Source of the DNA: Shewanella sp. VB17
Lineage (GTDB): Bacteria > Pseudomonadota > Gammaproteobacteria > Enterobacterales > Shewanellaceae
Length of the DNA: 64,000 bases
Assembly: GCF_013248905.1 (NCBI RefSeq)
Contig: NZ_JABRVS010000001.1
Coordinates: 620,001-684,000, forward strand
Direction: 5' to 3'
Shown: piece after piece, positions 29,801 through 39,800 of the stretch
Numbering within the stretch: position 1 is the stretch's first letter
Layout: every line of letters begins with the position of its first letter
Program-made: the position numbers and the translations under genes
The notes under the pieces: generated by a model
Database searches by the model: none
Told to the model about the DNA's origin: nothing
What the model saw: only the letters and a program-made list of their open reading frames with translations

Positions 29801-32800
29801 CCGGTAATGCACTGAGTGTTACTGCCGGACGTTTAGCTTTTACCCTGGATTGGCAAGGACCGGCACTGGCGGTGGATACTGCCTGCTCATCTTCATTGAT
29901 GGCTGTGCATCTTGCCGTTCAGTCTTTACGACAAGGGGAGTGTGATATTGCCCTAGCAGGTGGCGTAAATTTGTTATTGTCGCCAGAAACATCAGTGTTG
30001 CTATCTAAAGGGAGTATGCTGGCCCCCGACGGTCGTTGTAAAACCTTTGATGCCAAGGCTAATGGATATGTACGCAGTGAAGGCTGCGGCATGGTGGTGC
30101 TAAAACGGCTGGATGATGCCATCGCTGATGGTGACAAAGTGCTGGCTGTCTTGCGTGGCTCTGCGACGAATCAGGATGGTCATAGCCAGGGATTGACTGC
30201 GCCTAATGGACAGGCACAGCAACAAGTACTGAGACGAGCTCTGGCCGATGCGGCTGTGGATCCTGCACAGGTTGAATTACTGGAAGCTCATGGTACGGGA
30301 ACCCCTTTGGGAGATCCTATTGAAATTGCAGCTGCACAAGCTGTGTATGTGGATGATGTTGTGCGTCAGTCTCCGTTGTGGGTTTCCTCGGTTAAAAGCA
30401 ATATGGGACATGCTGAAGCCGCTGCGGGGATCGCTGGTATGATTAAAGCTGTTTTGTGCCTGACACAGCAAACGATAGCACCGCATCTGCACTTATCGCG
30501 ATTGAATCCAGAAATTCAGCTTGATGCCTCCACCTTACGTATACCTGATGAACCACAGGAATGGCAGGATGATCATGTGCGATATGCAGCTGTCAGTTCG
30601 TTTGGTTTTAGTGGCACCAATGTGCACCTGATATTACAATCAGCACCTGAACATACCCCTTCTTCAGAGCAGGTGAAGCAAGCCATAGGCTTGCGTATCT
30701 CTGCCGCCAGTGATACTGCCTTGAATGAGATGATGCGCTGCTATCGAAACGTGCTGGTTAGTTTGCCAGAGCAGCAATATAAGGCGTTCTGTCAACAGAC
30801 ATGGCGCCGCGCCGTGCTGGGGCATACGCGAATATTTGAAGATGCTACCCAGAAGGAAATGTTAGCAGCTCTTGAGCTCGCTTTAGGGGAATTGGTACCA
30901 ATGGCAGAAAGTTGTCATAAGCCGAGTTCTGTAGCCGGGATCTCGCTACCTTGTTACCCCTTCGAGCGACAACGTTTTTGGCAACAAAGTCCCGGCAGTC
31001 AACAAAGTGTACTCACTTTGCCTCATTCTGGGCTGCGGCTGTCATCTAAACAAGCATCTTTGGTGGTATATGTGGTGGATTATGTACAGCAGCCACCCTT
31101 TAATTTGCAGGACCATTTAGTTCACGGTGATCCTGTGGTTCCTGCTGCCGCTCACCTGGCGCTGATTATTGGTATGCTGGATGATTTACGCGGCCGACAG
31201 AATTGGGAAATTACGGATGTGCTCTGTGAAGAAGCCTTAGTGATCGATGCTGATACTGAAGTGGTTCACTATCAATTCACTGTACTGAGTGATGAAGAAG
31301 GTGGTGGGGTCAGTATTGAGGTCTTATCTGATGTGGGGTCGCGTACTCAACGGCACTTGCGAGCCAGAGCCTGTGCAGCACAAAACCTGCCACGATCAGT
31401 AGCTATTCCCTCATCTGCGCGGGCTTTAGCAAAAATAGATGGCATTACTTTCTACGAGAGATTGTCTTCGCCTGAAATCAGATTGTCTAACAGCTTTCGC
31501 AGTATTGTCTCGATTGAGCAATATCAGGGATACACGGTTTCTGAGATTGCCTGGACGGGTGGAGAGCATAGCGCGATAGTACCGGGAGAGCTGGATGCTT
31601 TGTTGCAGACTATTGCTTTAGCCACAATGGCAGAACAGCCTGAGCAGAGCCGCATGGGAGGAGCGACTATTCCCGTTGCCATAGACAGGTTAATCTTTGC
31701 TCCTAGGAAAAACACAGAAAGAGTACAAGCCCCAACCCTATGTCAAACACGTTTGCTAAAACAGGATGAAAATGGAGGCACTTTTGTACACGACCTGACG
31801 TTAGCGGAACAGGGAGAAAAACCTTTTCTTAGCGTTGAGGGATTGATTACACGTCGTGTAAGCGCACAGCAGATCAAACGGGTTACAGCTTCATCTTCTT
31901 ATCTGGTGGAGAAATGGCAGGCTCAATCACTGGCAGATGATAGTGAGGTAAATAAATTAAGTGAGCACAATACTCTGGTTTTTGTGTTGCTTAATAATGA
32001 AGATGACTTCGTTGACTCAGGGTGGAGGAAAAGGTTAAGCGATGCTGGAACACTCTTTGATGTGGACAGTTGTGATCTTGATATGCTTAAACGTACGACC
32101 GAGGGACGCTTTGTTAGTTTGGTATATTGTCTGCCTGCTCTTGCCAGAATGAGTGAAAACAGTGAACAAACTCCCTGGATACAACAGGCAATGGCGCTGG
32201 TAGCAGCAGCCAGGCGAGCGCATCAATTAAGCGAGTTACTGGCTGGCTCGGGCATTGATGTCGGCTTTCGTGTGCTTTCATCAGGATATGTAGATCATAC
32301 AGGAACAGGCGGTGGCTCTCCCTTATATGGTTTTGCGTTGGGGTTATGTAAATCACTGGATCTGGAGTGGCAAGAGTACTCGGTAGGCATGCTGGATATT
32401 GATGGTTCGACCTTTGATCAAAGGTCTGCTGTGATGGCTGATGAAGTCCGGAAATCCCGTGTTGATTGGGTTGCTTATCATCATGCTCAGCGTTATGTCT
32501 TGCGCATTGATGAATTGCAGGCATCGTCAATGAAAGTTGAACCGGATTTTCATTGCCATGATGACGGCCTCTATCTTTTGAGCGGTGGCTTAGGAGATCT
32601 TGCTGTGGCGACGTGCCATTGGTTGGTGCAACGAGGTGGAAAGCATTTTTTACTGCTTGGAAGGCGGGCTGAAGATGCGGATATTTCGCAGCAACTTGCA
32701 CAATTGCGGGATGCGACAGGTGCTGACATTGATTACCAGACTTGTGATGTGGCCAATCGGCAAGTATTGGCGGCGTTGCTGGATCAGCTTAATCGACCAC

Positions 32801-33711
32801 TGCGAGGTATTTTTCATTGTGCAGGAGTCTTGGCTGATGGTGCCTTTACGACTCTAACCGATGATGATTTTGAGCGTGTTATTTGTGCCAAGATGTTAGG
32901 CAGCTGGCATTTACACGAATTGACGCGAGATATGCGCTTGGATTGCTTCGTAATGTACTCTTCTTTGGCCTCGTTGTTGGGGGCCGCCGGACAAAGTAAT
33001 TATGCGGCAGCCAATGGTTTTATGGATCAATTGGCTCATTATCGTCGTGGTCTTGGTTTGCCCGCTTTGGCGATTAATTGGGCTGGTTGGGATGAGATTG
33101 GCATGGCTGTGGGGCGTTCATCTTCTTTGGGCTTACGTTTATTGTCCCCCACTCGTGCCATTGCTGATCTTGAACGTGCGCTGGCCTCGGCCCAAAGCCA
33201 ATTGGGTGTGATTGATGTTGATTGGCCAGTATTTGCCAAAGTGTGGCGCGACTCGCCCCCAGCGCTGGTTGAAGATTGGTTTACGGCTCATCAATCGGCC
33301 ACTGAGCGCTTAACTGCAGAAGATAACAGCGATATTATCCTGCAAGATTTACTTGCATTACCGGCGCTGGCTAAGGTTGAAGCGGTCAGAGAACACTTAC
33401 GGCTAATGGCCAGAGAGATTATGAAGCTCGATGATAGCCGGGCGCTGGATGATCACAAACCTTTCCTTGATCTTGGCTTCGACTCACTGATGTCGATAGA
33501 GCTTAAACAAAAATTGCAAAAAAGCTTTCAGATCAGAGTACCAGCGACTCTGGTCTTTGATTATCCCAATGTTGAAAGTTTGTCCGCTTATGTAATGCAG
33601 GCGCTAAGCCCGAAAGACACCGAGACTGGAACTGAATTACCGACACAGGCAGATAGCCTAGATGATCTCGATGAAGATCAGCTAGCGCAGATGCTGGAAA
33701 CATTGTTGTAA
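26878..33711 (+). CDS. Modular PKS, rest of module 6 (AT C-half-KR-ACP) and module 7 (KS-DH-KR-ACP, AT deleted)
   Basis: This is the downstream part of the frameshifted gene and has no plausible start of its own. It opens in mid-AT (VFDLDDAARM) and carries the malonyl-type motif SHAFHSPMM near 27140. KR catalytic part 28270-28950 (TGGTGSLG, SxYxN, LAD), ACP 29080-29310 (GMDSVT). Module 7: KS 29395-30640 intact. Only a remnant of about 330 nt then precedes the post-AT linker (LPCYPFERQRFW), so the AT is deleted. DH 31010-31870 (HLVHGDPVVP, DALLQ). KR 32560-33280 keeps SxYxN, but its nucleotide-binding motif reads SGGLGDLA, with Ala at the last Gly position. ACP GFDSLM near 33480. Acidic docking tail. 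If joined to the upstream piece, module 6 gives a hydroxyl and module 7 an alkene. Confidence 0.9.
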   Translation: MFDLDDAARMIVARARLMLERCARGRMLVLFADRQQVDALLRDCGTGAAVAVVNGPRNHVLSGTPAAIEHLAELAKTYELRCVPLAVSHAFHSPMMEPMLAEFEQVVKQTCFTRPQLGFISSALGRSADHELIEPAYWVSQVRDAVLFEQAIAALAAEADWVDAAARVCIELGPHKQLIDMARGLPAASSARWLNVLQMGNDFTAFAETMHCLYLSGLPLKWPRSPDNAGARLPLPGYPFSKERYWLAGVNRSTASNQASDYEVKWCDISKKGVTGALQGQWLLLVDDDEFSDLLSKAMIQAGAKVQVCTLATFNANTFSDVFSLTEIDAVLYYTADIACRPGSQLVVNVLNVITALCPDTDAEMPDLFCVLDSNSVGYQPLASSIAGLCRSVREEEKLAITLIGLDDSLQVKQRVSSLVNEISTDRGGEWERRIIGAKVLTPRLTVLPANEADEKQTSTLQSDHCYLITGGTGSLGRLFAKELLALGARDLVLLARRVDNAVLVDLHEQAVICGARLSIYSVDLANGEAIQACFKKLRQAHAPLAGIIHAAGQLADAPFRQLDTAAFARAFDVKAIGAWWLDQLSADMDLDFFVMISSISSVLGAAGQANYASANAYLDGLIVQRREQGKTGLSLRLGAVAGSGMAAEHQVVRQLHRLGIVPLAPSLLRVRCGPWLRQSAPLAMLADFDWLKICGRQENTVRPLLATLMPSHTESEVTEPEMASVTKAQCEPAAVEQIVLEAIAAILDMPDPQSIVANDTLNALGMDSVTLVELREQLQRQLGCDIPTRLLFDFPQVGKLISHLQTVLHGKQDEAVAVKDGNDRLDPRTGISDSKRVDIAIVGMGCRFPGGVNSPETFWSGLLEGRDLIGQIDTLRWDALSLVQKGELATDRAGVIDNIEYFDCNLFGITPREAQCMDPQQRLLLETGWEALERAGYDFSSNDTLGGVFIGPGPNDYVQRFPKDTLSLSHHHSTGNALSVTAGRLAFTLDWQGPALAVDTACSSSLMAVHLAVQSLRQGECDIALAGGVNLLLSPETSVLLSKGSMLAPDGRCKTFDAKANGYVRSEGCGMVVLKRLDDAIADGDKVLAVLRGSATNQDGHSQGLTAPNGQAQQQVLRRALADAAVDPAQVELLEAHGTGTPLGDPIEIAAAQAVYVDDVVRQSPLWVSSVKSNMGHAEAAAGIAGMIKAVLCLTQQTIAPHLHLSRLNPEIQLDASTLRIPDEPQEWQDDHVRYAAVSSFGFSGTNVHLILQSAPEHTPSSEQVKQAIGLRISAASDTALNEMMRCYRNVLVSLPEQQYKAFCQQTWRRAVLGHTRIFEDATQKEMLAALELALGELVPMAESCHKPSSVAGISLPCYPFERQRFWQQSPGSQQSVLTLPHSGLRLSSKQASLVVYVVDYVQQPPFNLQDHLVHGDPVVPAAAHLALIIGMLDDLRGRQNWEITDVLCEEALVIDADTEVVHYQFTVLSDEEGGGVSIEVLSDVGSRTQRHLRARACAAQNLPRSVAIPSSARALAKIDGITFYERLSSPEIRLSNSFRSIVSIEQYQGYTVSEIAWTGGEHSAIVPGELDALLQTIALATMAEQPEQSRMGGATIPVAIDRLIFAPRKNTERVQAPTLCQTRLLKQDENGGTFVHDLTLAEQGEKPFLSVEGLITRRVSAQQIKRVTASSSYLVEKWQAQSLADDSEVNKLSEHNTLVFVLLNNEDDFVDSGWRKRLSDAGTLFDVDSCDLDMLKRTTEGRFVSLVYCLPALARMSENSEQTPWIQQAMALVAAARRAHQLSELLAGSGIDVGFRVLSSGYVDHTGTGGGSPLYGFALGLCKSLDLEWQEYSVGMLDIDGSTFDQRSAVMADEVRKSRVDWVAYHHAQRYVLRIDELQASSMKVEPDFHCHDDGLYLLSGGLGDLAVATCHWLVQRGGKHFLLLGRRAEDADISQQLAQLRDATGADIDYQTCDVANRQVLAALLDQLNRPLRGIFHCAGVLADGAFTTLTDDDFERVICAKMLGSWHLHELTRDMRLDCFVMYSSLASLLGAAGQSNYAAANGFMDQLAHYRRGLGLPALAINWAGWDEIGMAVGRSSSLGLRLLSPTRAIADLERALASAQSQLGVIDVDWPVFAKVWRDSPPALVEDWFTAHQSATERLTAEDNSDIILQDLLALPALAKVEAVREHLRLMAREIMKLDDSRALDDHKPFLDLGFDSLMSIELKQKLQKSFQIRVPATLVFDYPNVESLSAYVMQALSPKDTETGTELPTQADSLDDLDEDQLAQMLETLL

Positions 33712-33716
33712 AGGAG
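33711..33716 (+). promoter_or_regulatory. Ribosome binding site for the 53-aa ORF
   Basis: AAGGAG overlaps the PKS stop codon and sits 9 nt before the ATG at 33726. It is as strong as the sites used by the PKS genes. Confidence 0.55.
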
Positions 33717-33725
33717 TACAGAGCT

Positions 33726-33887
33726 ATGACATATCCTTGCTTGATAGCAATCCCGTCCCAGCTAAGGGACGATATGATAAAAATCCAAGGAAACCACTTC
33801 ACTGGTGTTTATAAGCGCAATGAATCTGTGGTTATTTTCGCTATAACGCGCCTTATTCCTAGTGCACAGTATTCTAAGGAGCACTGA
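33726..33887 (+). CDS. Small ORF, 53 aa, unknown function, between two PKS genes
   Basis: ATG start with a well-placed AAGGAG, ending in TGA one base before the TTG start of the next PKS gene. It therefore exactly fills the gap between them. The product begins MTYPCLIAIPSQLRDD and ends in QYSKEH. I do not recognise it. It has no signal peptide or clear membrane segment, and one short hydrophobic stretch (VVIFAI). It is richer in ATA codons than the PKS genes, which argues either for recent origin or for a non-coding leader. It could be a real small protein, or a translational-coupling device that delivers ribosomes to the TTG start of the following gene. Confidence 0.45.
   Translation: MTYPCLIAIPSQLRDDMIKIQGNHFTGVYKRNESVVIFAITRLIPSAQYSKEH
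33876..33881 (+). promoter_or_regulatory. Ribosome binding site that decides the TTG start of the module 8/9 PKS
   Basis: AAGGAG lies 7 nt before TTG 33889. The in-frame GTG at 33862 has no such site upstream and would add an atypical leader before the docking helix. Confidence 0.6.
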
Positions 33888-33888
33888 G

Positions 33889-36800
33889 TTGAACAATTCT
33901 GAGAAAAATAAGCAAGGTACAAATACTCACAAGGATTTGCTGAAAAGTTCGATTTTGAAAATCCAAGAAAAAGATCGACGCATCCGTGAGCTTGAAGGTG
34001 AGCGCGAAGAACCTATTGCAGTTATTGGTATGTCGTGCCGTTTTCCGGGAGCCCCGGATCCTGAAGCATTTTGGCAGCTGATCAAAAATGGCGATGATGC
34101 GGTTACCATCATGTCAGATCAGCGATGGGATATGAAAGAGTATTTTTCTGCAGTTGCTGCGGAGCCAGGAAAGATTAATACTCGGCATTTTGGCTTGCTT
34201 GACGCTGTTGATCAGTTTGATCCAGCGGCCTTCGGTATTTCTGAAGTAGAAGCGCCCTATATAGATCCTCAGCATCGACTGTTGCTTGAACAGGCATGGT
34301 TTTGTTTTGAGCGTGCAGGTTTGGATATTGCTGCTGTAAAAGGAACAGATGCGGGTGTTTTTATTGGGCAGATGAATAATGACTATACCCGCTTGCTTAA
34401 AAGCACTATGGATCTAAATGCCTATGTAGGGCAAGGCAACGCGCTGAGTGCGGCTGCCGGTCGCTTGTCCTATGCGTTTGGCTTAACGGGTCCGAGTATG
34501 TCAGTAGATACCGCCTGTTCATCGTCATTGGTGACTGTACATCTGGCATGCCAAAGTTTACGGATGGGGGAGTGCTCAATGGCGCTGGCGGGAGGAGTGA
34601 ACCTGCTGTTGAGTCCGGAAGCTGCAATTGGCGCTTCTGTTGCCAACATGCTGTCGGCGACTGGGCGCTGTAATACTTTTGGTGATGGTGCCGATGGTTA
34701 TGTACGCTCTGAAGGCTGTGGCATGGTATTACTGAAAACTTTAGCGCAGGCAGAAGCCGACGGGGACAGGATATTGGCTGTGATTCGTGGTTCGGCTGTC
34801 AATCAGGATGGGCGCAGTCACGGCCTAAATGCACCCAATGGACCTGCACAAATGGAAGTGATGCGCCGTGCGCTTGCCCATGCACGAGTGACGCCTGCCC
34901 AAGTTGCTTATTTGGAGACTCACGGCACCGGAACTTCGCTGGGTGATCCGGTGGAAGTGCAGGCGATAGATGCTGTTTACGGGCGGGCGAAAGACCGCTC
35001 TGAGACACTGACTTTGGGCGCTGTCAAAGCCAATATTGGTCATTGTGAATCTGCTGCTGGGGTTGCCGGCTTGATTAAACTCGTGCTGTTATTGCAGCAT
35101 GATGTATTGCCGCCGATCACACACTTGGATAAGTTAAATCCGCACTTAGATGATCTGAGTGAGCATTTAGTCTTTCCCCGAAAGCAAGGGCAAAGCTGGA
35201 ACAGTCAACAGCCCCGCATAGCGGCATTGAGCTCCTTTGGTTACACAGGTACCAATGCTCACTTGGTAATGGCTAGGCATGTAAGTACAGTGAAAACCGA
35301 AGTTGATGATTCATTTGTTATTGAGGATTATCCGTTTTATTTTTCCGCCCACAGCGCAGCTTCCCTGCGTGATCAGCTGCTCCTGCTTGCTGAACATCTC
35401 AAGTCTAGACCGGATATTTCACTGCGACATTTAGCCGCTACGGTGAATCGTACCCAGAATACTTTCGCCTATCGTTTTGGGATTGGGGTCCGTACTCATG
35501 ATGAGTTGCTATCATATCTGTTATCAGGGGCTGAGAGTGAATTTATTGAGTTACCATTGAAACCGGCAGTGGTACTGTGTTTTGGTTGTTCGCCGCTAAC
35601 CTCTTTTACATTTTCTGATGTGTTTGCCGATGCATCATGGTCTGCCCGCTATCTGAAATTACAGAAAGAGCTTGAGCAGATAACTGGGCTGTCTTTAGAA
35701 GCATTAAGTGGCTCTGAGGATTACCCAGTGTTAAGGCAGATGGTCACACAGCTACTGAGTGCTGAAAAGTTGATTGCCGAAGGGCTGCTTTCTCAGCAAG
35801 TTCAGGCGCAGGGGACGGGCATTGTCGCTGCGTTAGTTTTTGCCGGTGTACTAGGTTTTGAGCAAGCCGTGCGCCTGTGTTTTTCACTGGATCAGTCATC
35901 TGATGACGGTTTAGCAAAAGCTGAATGGCAAGCGTTGATGGATAGTTTAGATTTGGCCGAAGCTCTGCGTCAGGTGTCAGTTAGTGCTAATGGGGCTAAA
36001 GCCAGATTCTGGTTGGAATGGCCTAATAACCGCGTTGGTGATGCAAAAATCATCTTGGATGAAATGTTAACTAAGGTCGACGATAGGCCACTTATTGATT
36101 GGCCATTACAGCAGGGCGAATTGGCTATTGAACTGACGCAATTGAAGGTGCTTACTGAGACTTCAGTGATAGCAGGAACCATTGAAAGTGACGAAAAAAA
36201 TGTTGATCCTTGGCTTGGTTTGGCTGTTGCATTATTTAACCTGGGCTGGTCACTGATCTCAAAAGCAGGCAATAAGGGGGTTAAAGATGATGTTTATCCT
36301 TTACCTGATTACGCCTTTGACCGCCGTAGTTATTGGTTACCCGAGCAAGTCACTGCACGAGTGTCCTCATTACCGTTGATGTTTTCGCCTGTACGTCATG
36401 GTGTTTTTACCACAGAATTAACTGAGCCCAATGGCAGCAGTCTTTTTGCCGGTGAATTGTCTTTGGCACGGCTTCCTTTTTTGCGGGATCACCTTGTTGC
36501 GGGAAAGATAATGGTACCTGCGAGTCTTTATTTTGACATGATCGCAGAGGTTTGCTCCGGACCAAGTGGTGCGCCTGCCCGGATAAAGGACATGCAAATT
36601 CTGCAAGCATGCATACTGGATATAAAGCCTGTGGCTGTGTATTGCCGGGTAAGCGGTACTGATACGGCGACGGCAACGGTGGACATTTACACGAAAGATG
36701 CTGACAAAGATACCTGGTGTAAACACGTTAGTGCTAGTGTCGAACTCTATGCCGAGCTGGCATTGCAAACATATACACTGACAGCTGATCGCAAAATGTG

Positions 36801-39800
36801 TCCACAATCTGTAGCGGTTGATAAGCACTTAGCTAAGGCCCTGCAAGCTGGTATTGAGTATGGTGAATCTTTTCAGGCTATCAGTAAGTTGTTTCGTGGA
36901 GTGGGAGTTGCCCTTGCTAAAATCGAATGGCCAGCTTCGCTGCCTTCTCAATGGTCTGGCCGCGGTTTGCATCCGGTAATATTAGATGCCTGTTTTCAAG
37001 TGATTAGTGCTGCTATTGCTGATACAGGTAATGAGGATGATATCCCGCCATTGTTTGTTCCTACAAAAATTCAGGGTTTAGAGGATACGGGTCATCGTCC
37101 TAGGGAATTGTGGTGTTTTGTACGTATTCAGGGGCCTAATCCCCATTGGGAGAGCGATGCGGAACTGCATGATTATTTACGTGAACGAGAACAGTTTGCG
37201 GTGTCTTTGCACGCCTACGATGAACAGGGACGAGAGGTCATTACCATTGAGCGCTTTGAGGCATCGCGTTATCAACCGAGTCTTGCCGCGCCAGTTTGGG
37301 CAGATTGGTTATTGGAAAAACATTGGCTTGTATTGCCCTCTTTAGTCAGTGCTTTAACCATAACCGCGGATGATTTATGGACACAGGCTCGGCCACATGT
37401 CGAGGCCGCGCAATATGTGATGGATGCTGCCGTGTTAGAGGATCTTGATGCACTGAGTGGGCATTATATTCGCGCAGCATTTTCGCAATTAGGGCTGGCA
37501 CTCGAGGAAGGGTTAATCCTGGACGATGTGATGCAACACCAGGACGTTCAGCCGGGTTATCGTCGTCTGGTACAGCGACTACTTTTCCTCAATTGTCAGT
37601 TACCAGTTACAGAGCTCTCGGCCAGGACTCTTGAGTCCCGGCTGCGAATAAAGTTAGCTACACAAACGAGCGAGTTAGATTTACTGGTGCGCTGTGGTGA
37701 AGCATTAGCTGATGTGCTCTGTGGAAAAACCAAAGCAGTTGACTTGCTGTTTGTCGAAGATAAATCTAAGGACGCAGGAGCTGTCTACCAAGACAGCGCC
37801 GGTAGCTTGGCATTAAATGATCGAATTGCGGCAATGGTGGCACAGGCCGTTACTTCTCTGCCGCAAGGGCGTCGGTTACGTGTTCTTGAGGTCGGGGCGG
37901 GCACAGGTGCTACAACTCGACAGGTATTAAAACAGGTGGAGGGGCTAGCGGTTGACTATGTTTTTACCGACTTGTCGGAGCATTTTTTAACCCGGGCTAA
38001 GGATAAATTTCACCACAGCGAGGCAATAGATTACCAGATTTTCGATCTTCAGCTCGATCCGCATTCACAGGGATTCACCGCGGGACAGTTTGATCTTATT
38101 ATTGCTGTGAATGTTCTCCATGCGACCTCTGATCTGGCGCGAACCCTAAATCATTTATCGCTATGCTTGGCTGACGGAGGCATCTTATTGCTGCGAGAAT
38201 TGACGCAGCCATTGGCTTGGCTTGACTTGAGTTTTGGTCTGACCGCAGGCTGGTGGAATTTCACCGATCTGGATTTGCGTCAAGAGAGCCCGCTGCTGGA
38301 GAGCTCCGCATGGGAAAAGTTGTTAAAAGAATGCGGCTTCGAATCGGCTTTGGCGACTGATGAACCTGAGCGTACAGAGAGTATTTTTGTGGCTAAAAAA
38401 GTCGCTCAATGTAGAGCTCAGATACCCCCCGAGCCTAAAGGCTGCTATCTGGTGTTGGCTGATGAAGATATCGGTGTTGAAATGCAATGGCTTACGCCAT
38501 TAAAGAAAGACCTTGAAATGCGTGGGCAGTCACTGGTGATGATCTCATCAGATGATGCACTTCATCATGGGCATTTACAGCACAGTGATGACTTTAGTGC
38601 GCTTTTTGCTGAAATTGAAAAAACGAATGGCGCTATCACAGGTATCGTTTATGCGTGGTCTTTGCGTCCGGCAGATCTGATCGCAGAGACACTCTTAGAA
38701 GCCGCAGAGCTGTATTTAAAATATCCATTGCTGCTTTGTCAGGCCCTTTTACATTCCCGTTGGCGGCATTTATGCCCGAGTTTTTTAACGGCTGGCGCAC
38801 AGCCCTTGGCGGATAAGGTAACACAGCCAATGCAAGCCATGCTGTGGGGTCATGTCTTTGCTTATATTAATGAGAATGGCACCTTTGCACGCTTGATAGA
38901 TCTTGACCCATCGACTGTGGTTGGTGATATTTTGTGTGAAGCACTGGCACAAACAGAAGAATGTCAGATCGTGATACGTGATGGACAGATGTGCGCCGCA
39001 CGATTGCGACGTGCATCTTTGTCTGTGCTTGATACCGCGACGGCTCACTCACAGATAGTGGCTCACGGTAGTTATCTGATCACTGGCGGTTTTGGTGATC
39101 TGGGTTTACAGACCGCAAAAACGCTGGCAGCGCAGGGGGCTAAACACCTTATTTTAATTGGCCGTTTTGTGCGAAGAGACGCGGAGCCAATACTCAATGA
39201 ATTACGGGATCAAGGTGTTCAGGTGTTACCTGTTTATGTTGATGTCAGTGATGAAGCGCTTTTACATGCAGCCTTAAAAGAAGTACTGGCTGAGTTACCC
39301 CCCTTACGTGGGGTCGTGCATTCAGTAGGAGTACTTGAAGATGGCGTGATTGAGCAGCAGAGCTGGGAACGGTATATGCGGGTTTTACAGCCAAAAGTAT
39401 TTGGTGCAATACATTTGTATCGCTCGGTGATTGACTGCGACCTCGATTTCTTTGTTATTTATTCCTCTGCATCAGCGATAATGGGCAATCCGGGTCAAGC
39501 TAATCATGCTGCAGCTAATGCTTTTTTGGATGCTTTTTCCTGGTATTTGCGGGGATTGCAGCTCCCGGGTCTGTCGATTGGCTGGGGGGCATGGTCGGAT
39601 ATCGGGGCTGCAGCCGCACTTGATATGACGGCGCGCTTAAGTGAAAGCGATTCTGTAGCTGGTACCATAGATCCTAAACAGGGAATCGCTGTGATTGAAC
39701 AGCAGTTTGCGTGCGAAAATGTGCAGTTTGCGGTATTGCCTTTGCAACATAGCCAATCTCTTGATGCCGATCATTTACCTCAGGTACAACGGTTATTGGT

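Noticed and set aside
32114..32701. 195-aa minus-strand ORF
   Set aside because: Complement of the module 7 KR region, with no ribosome site and no recognisable domain.
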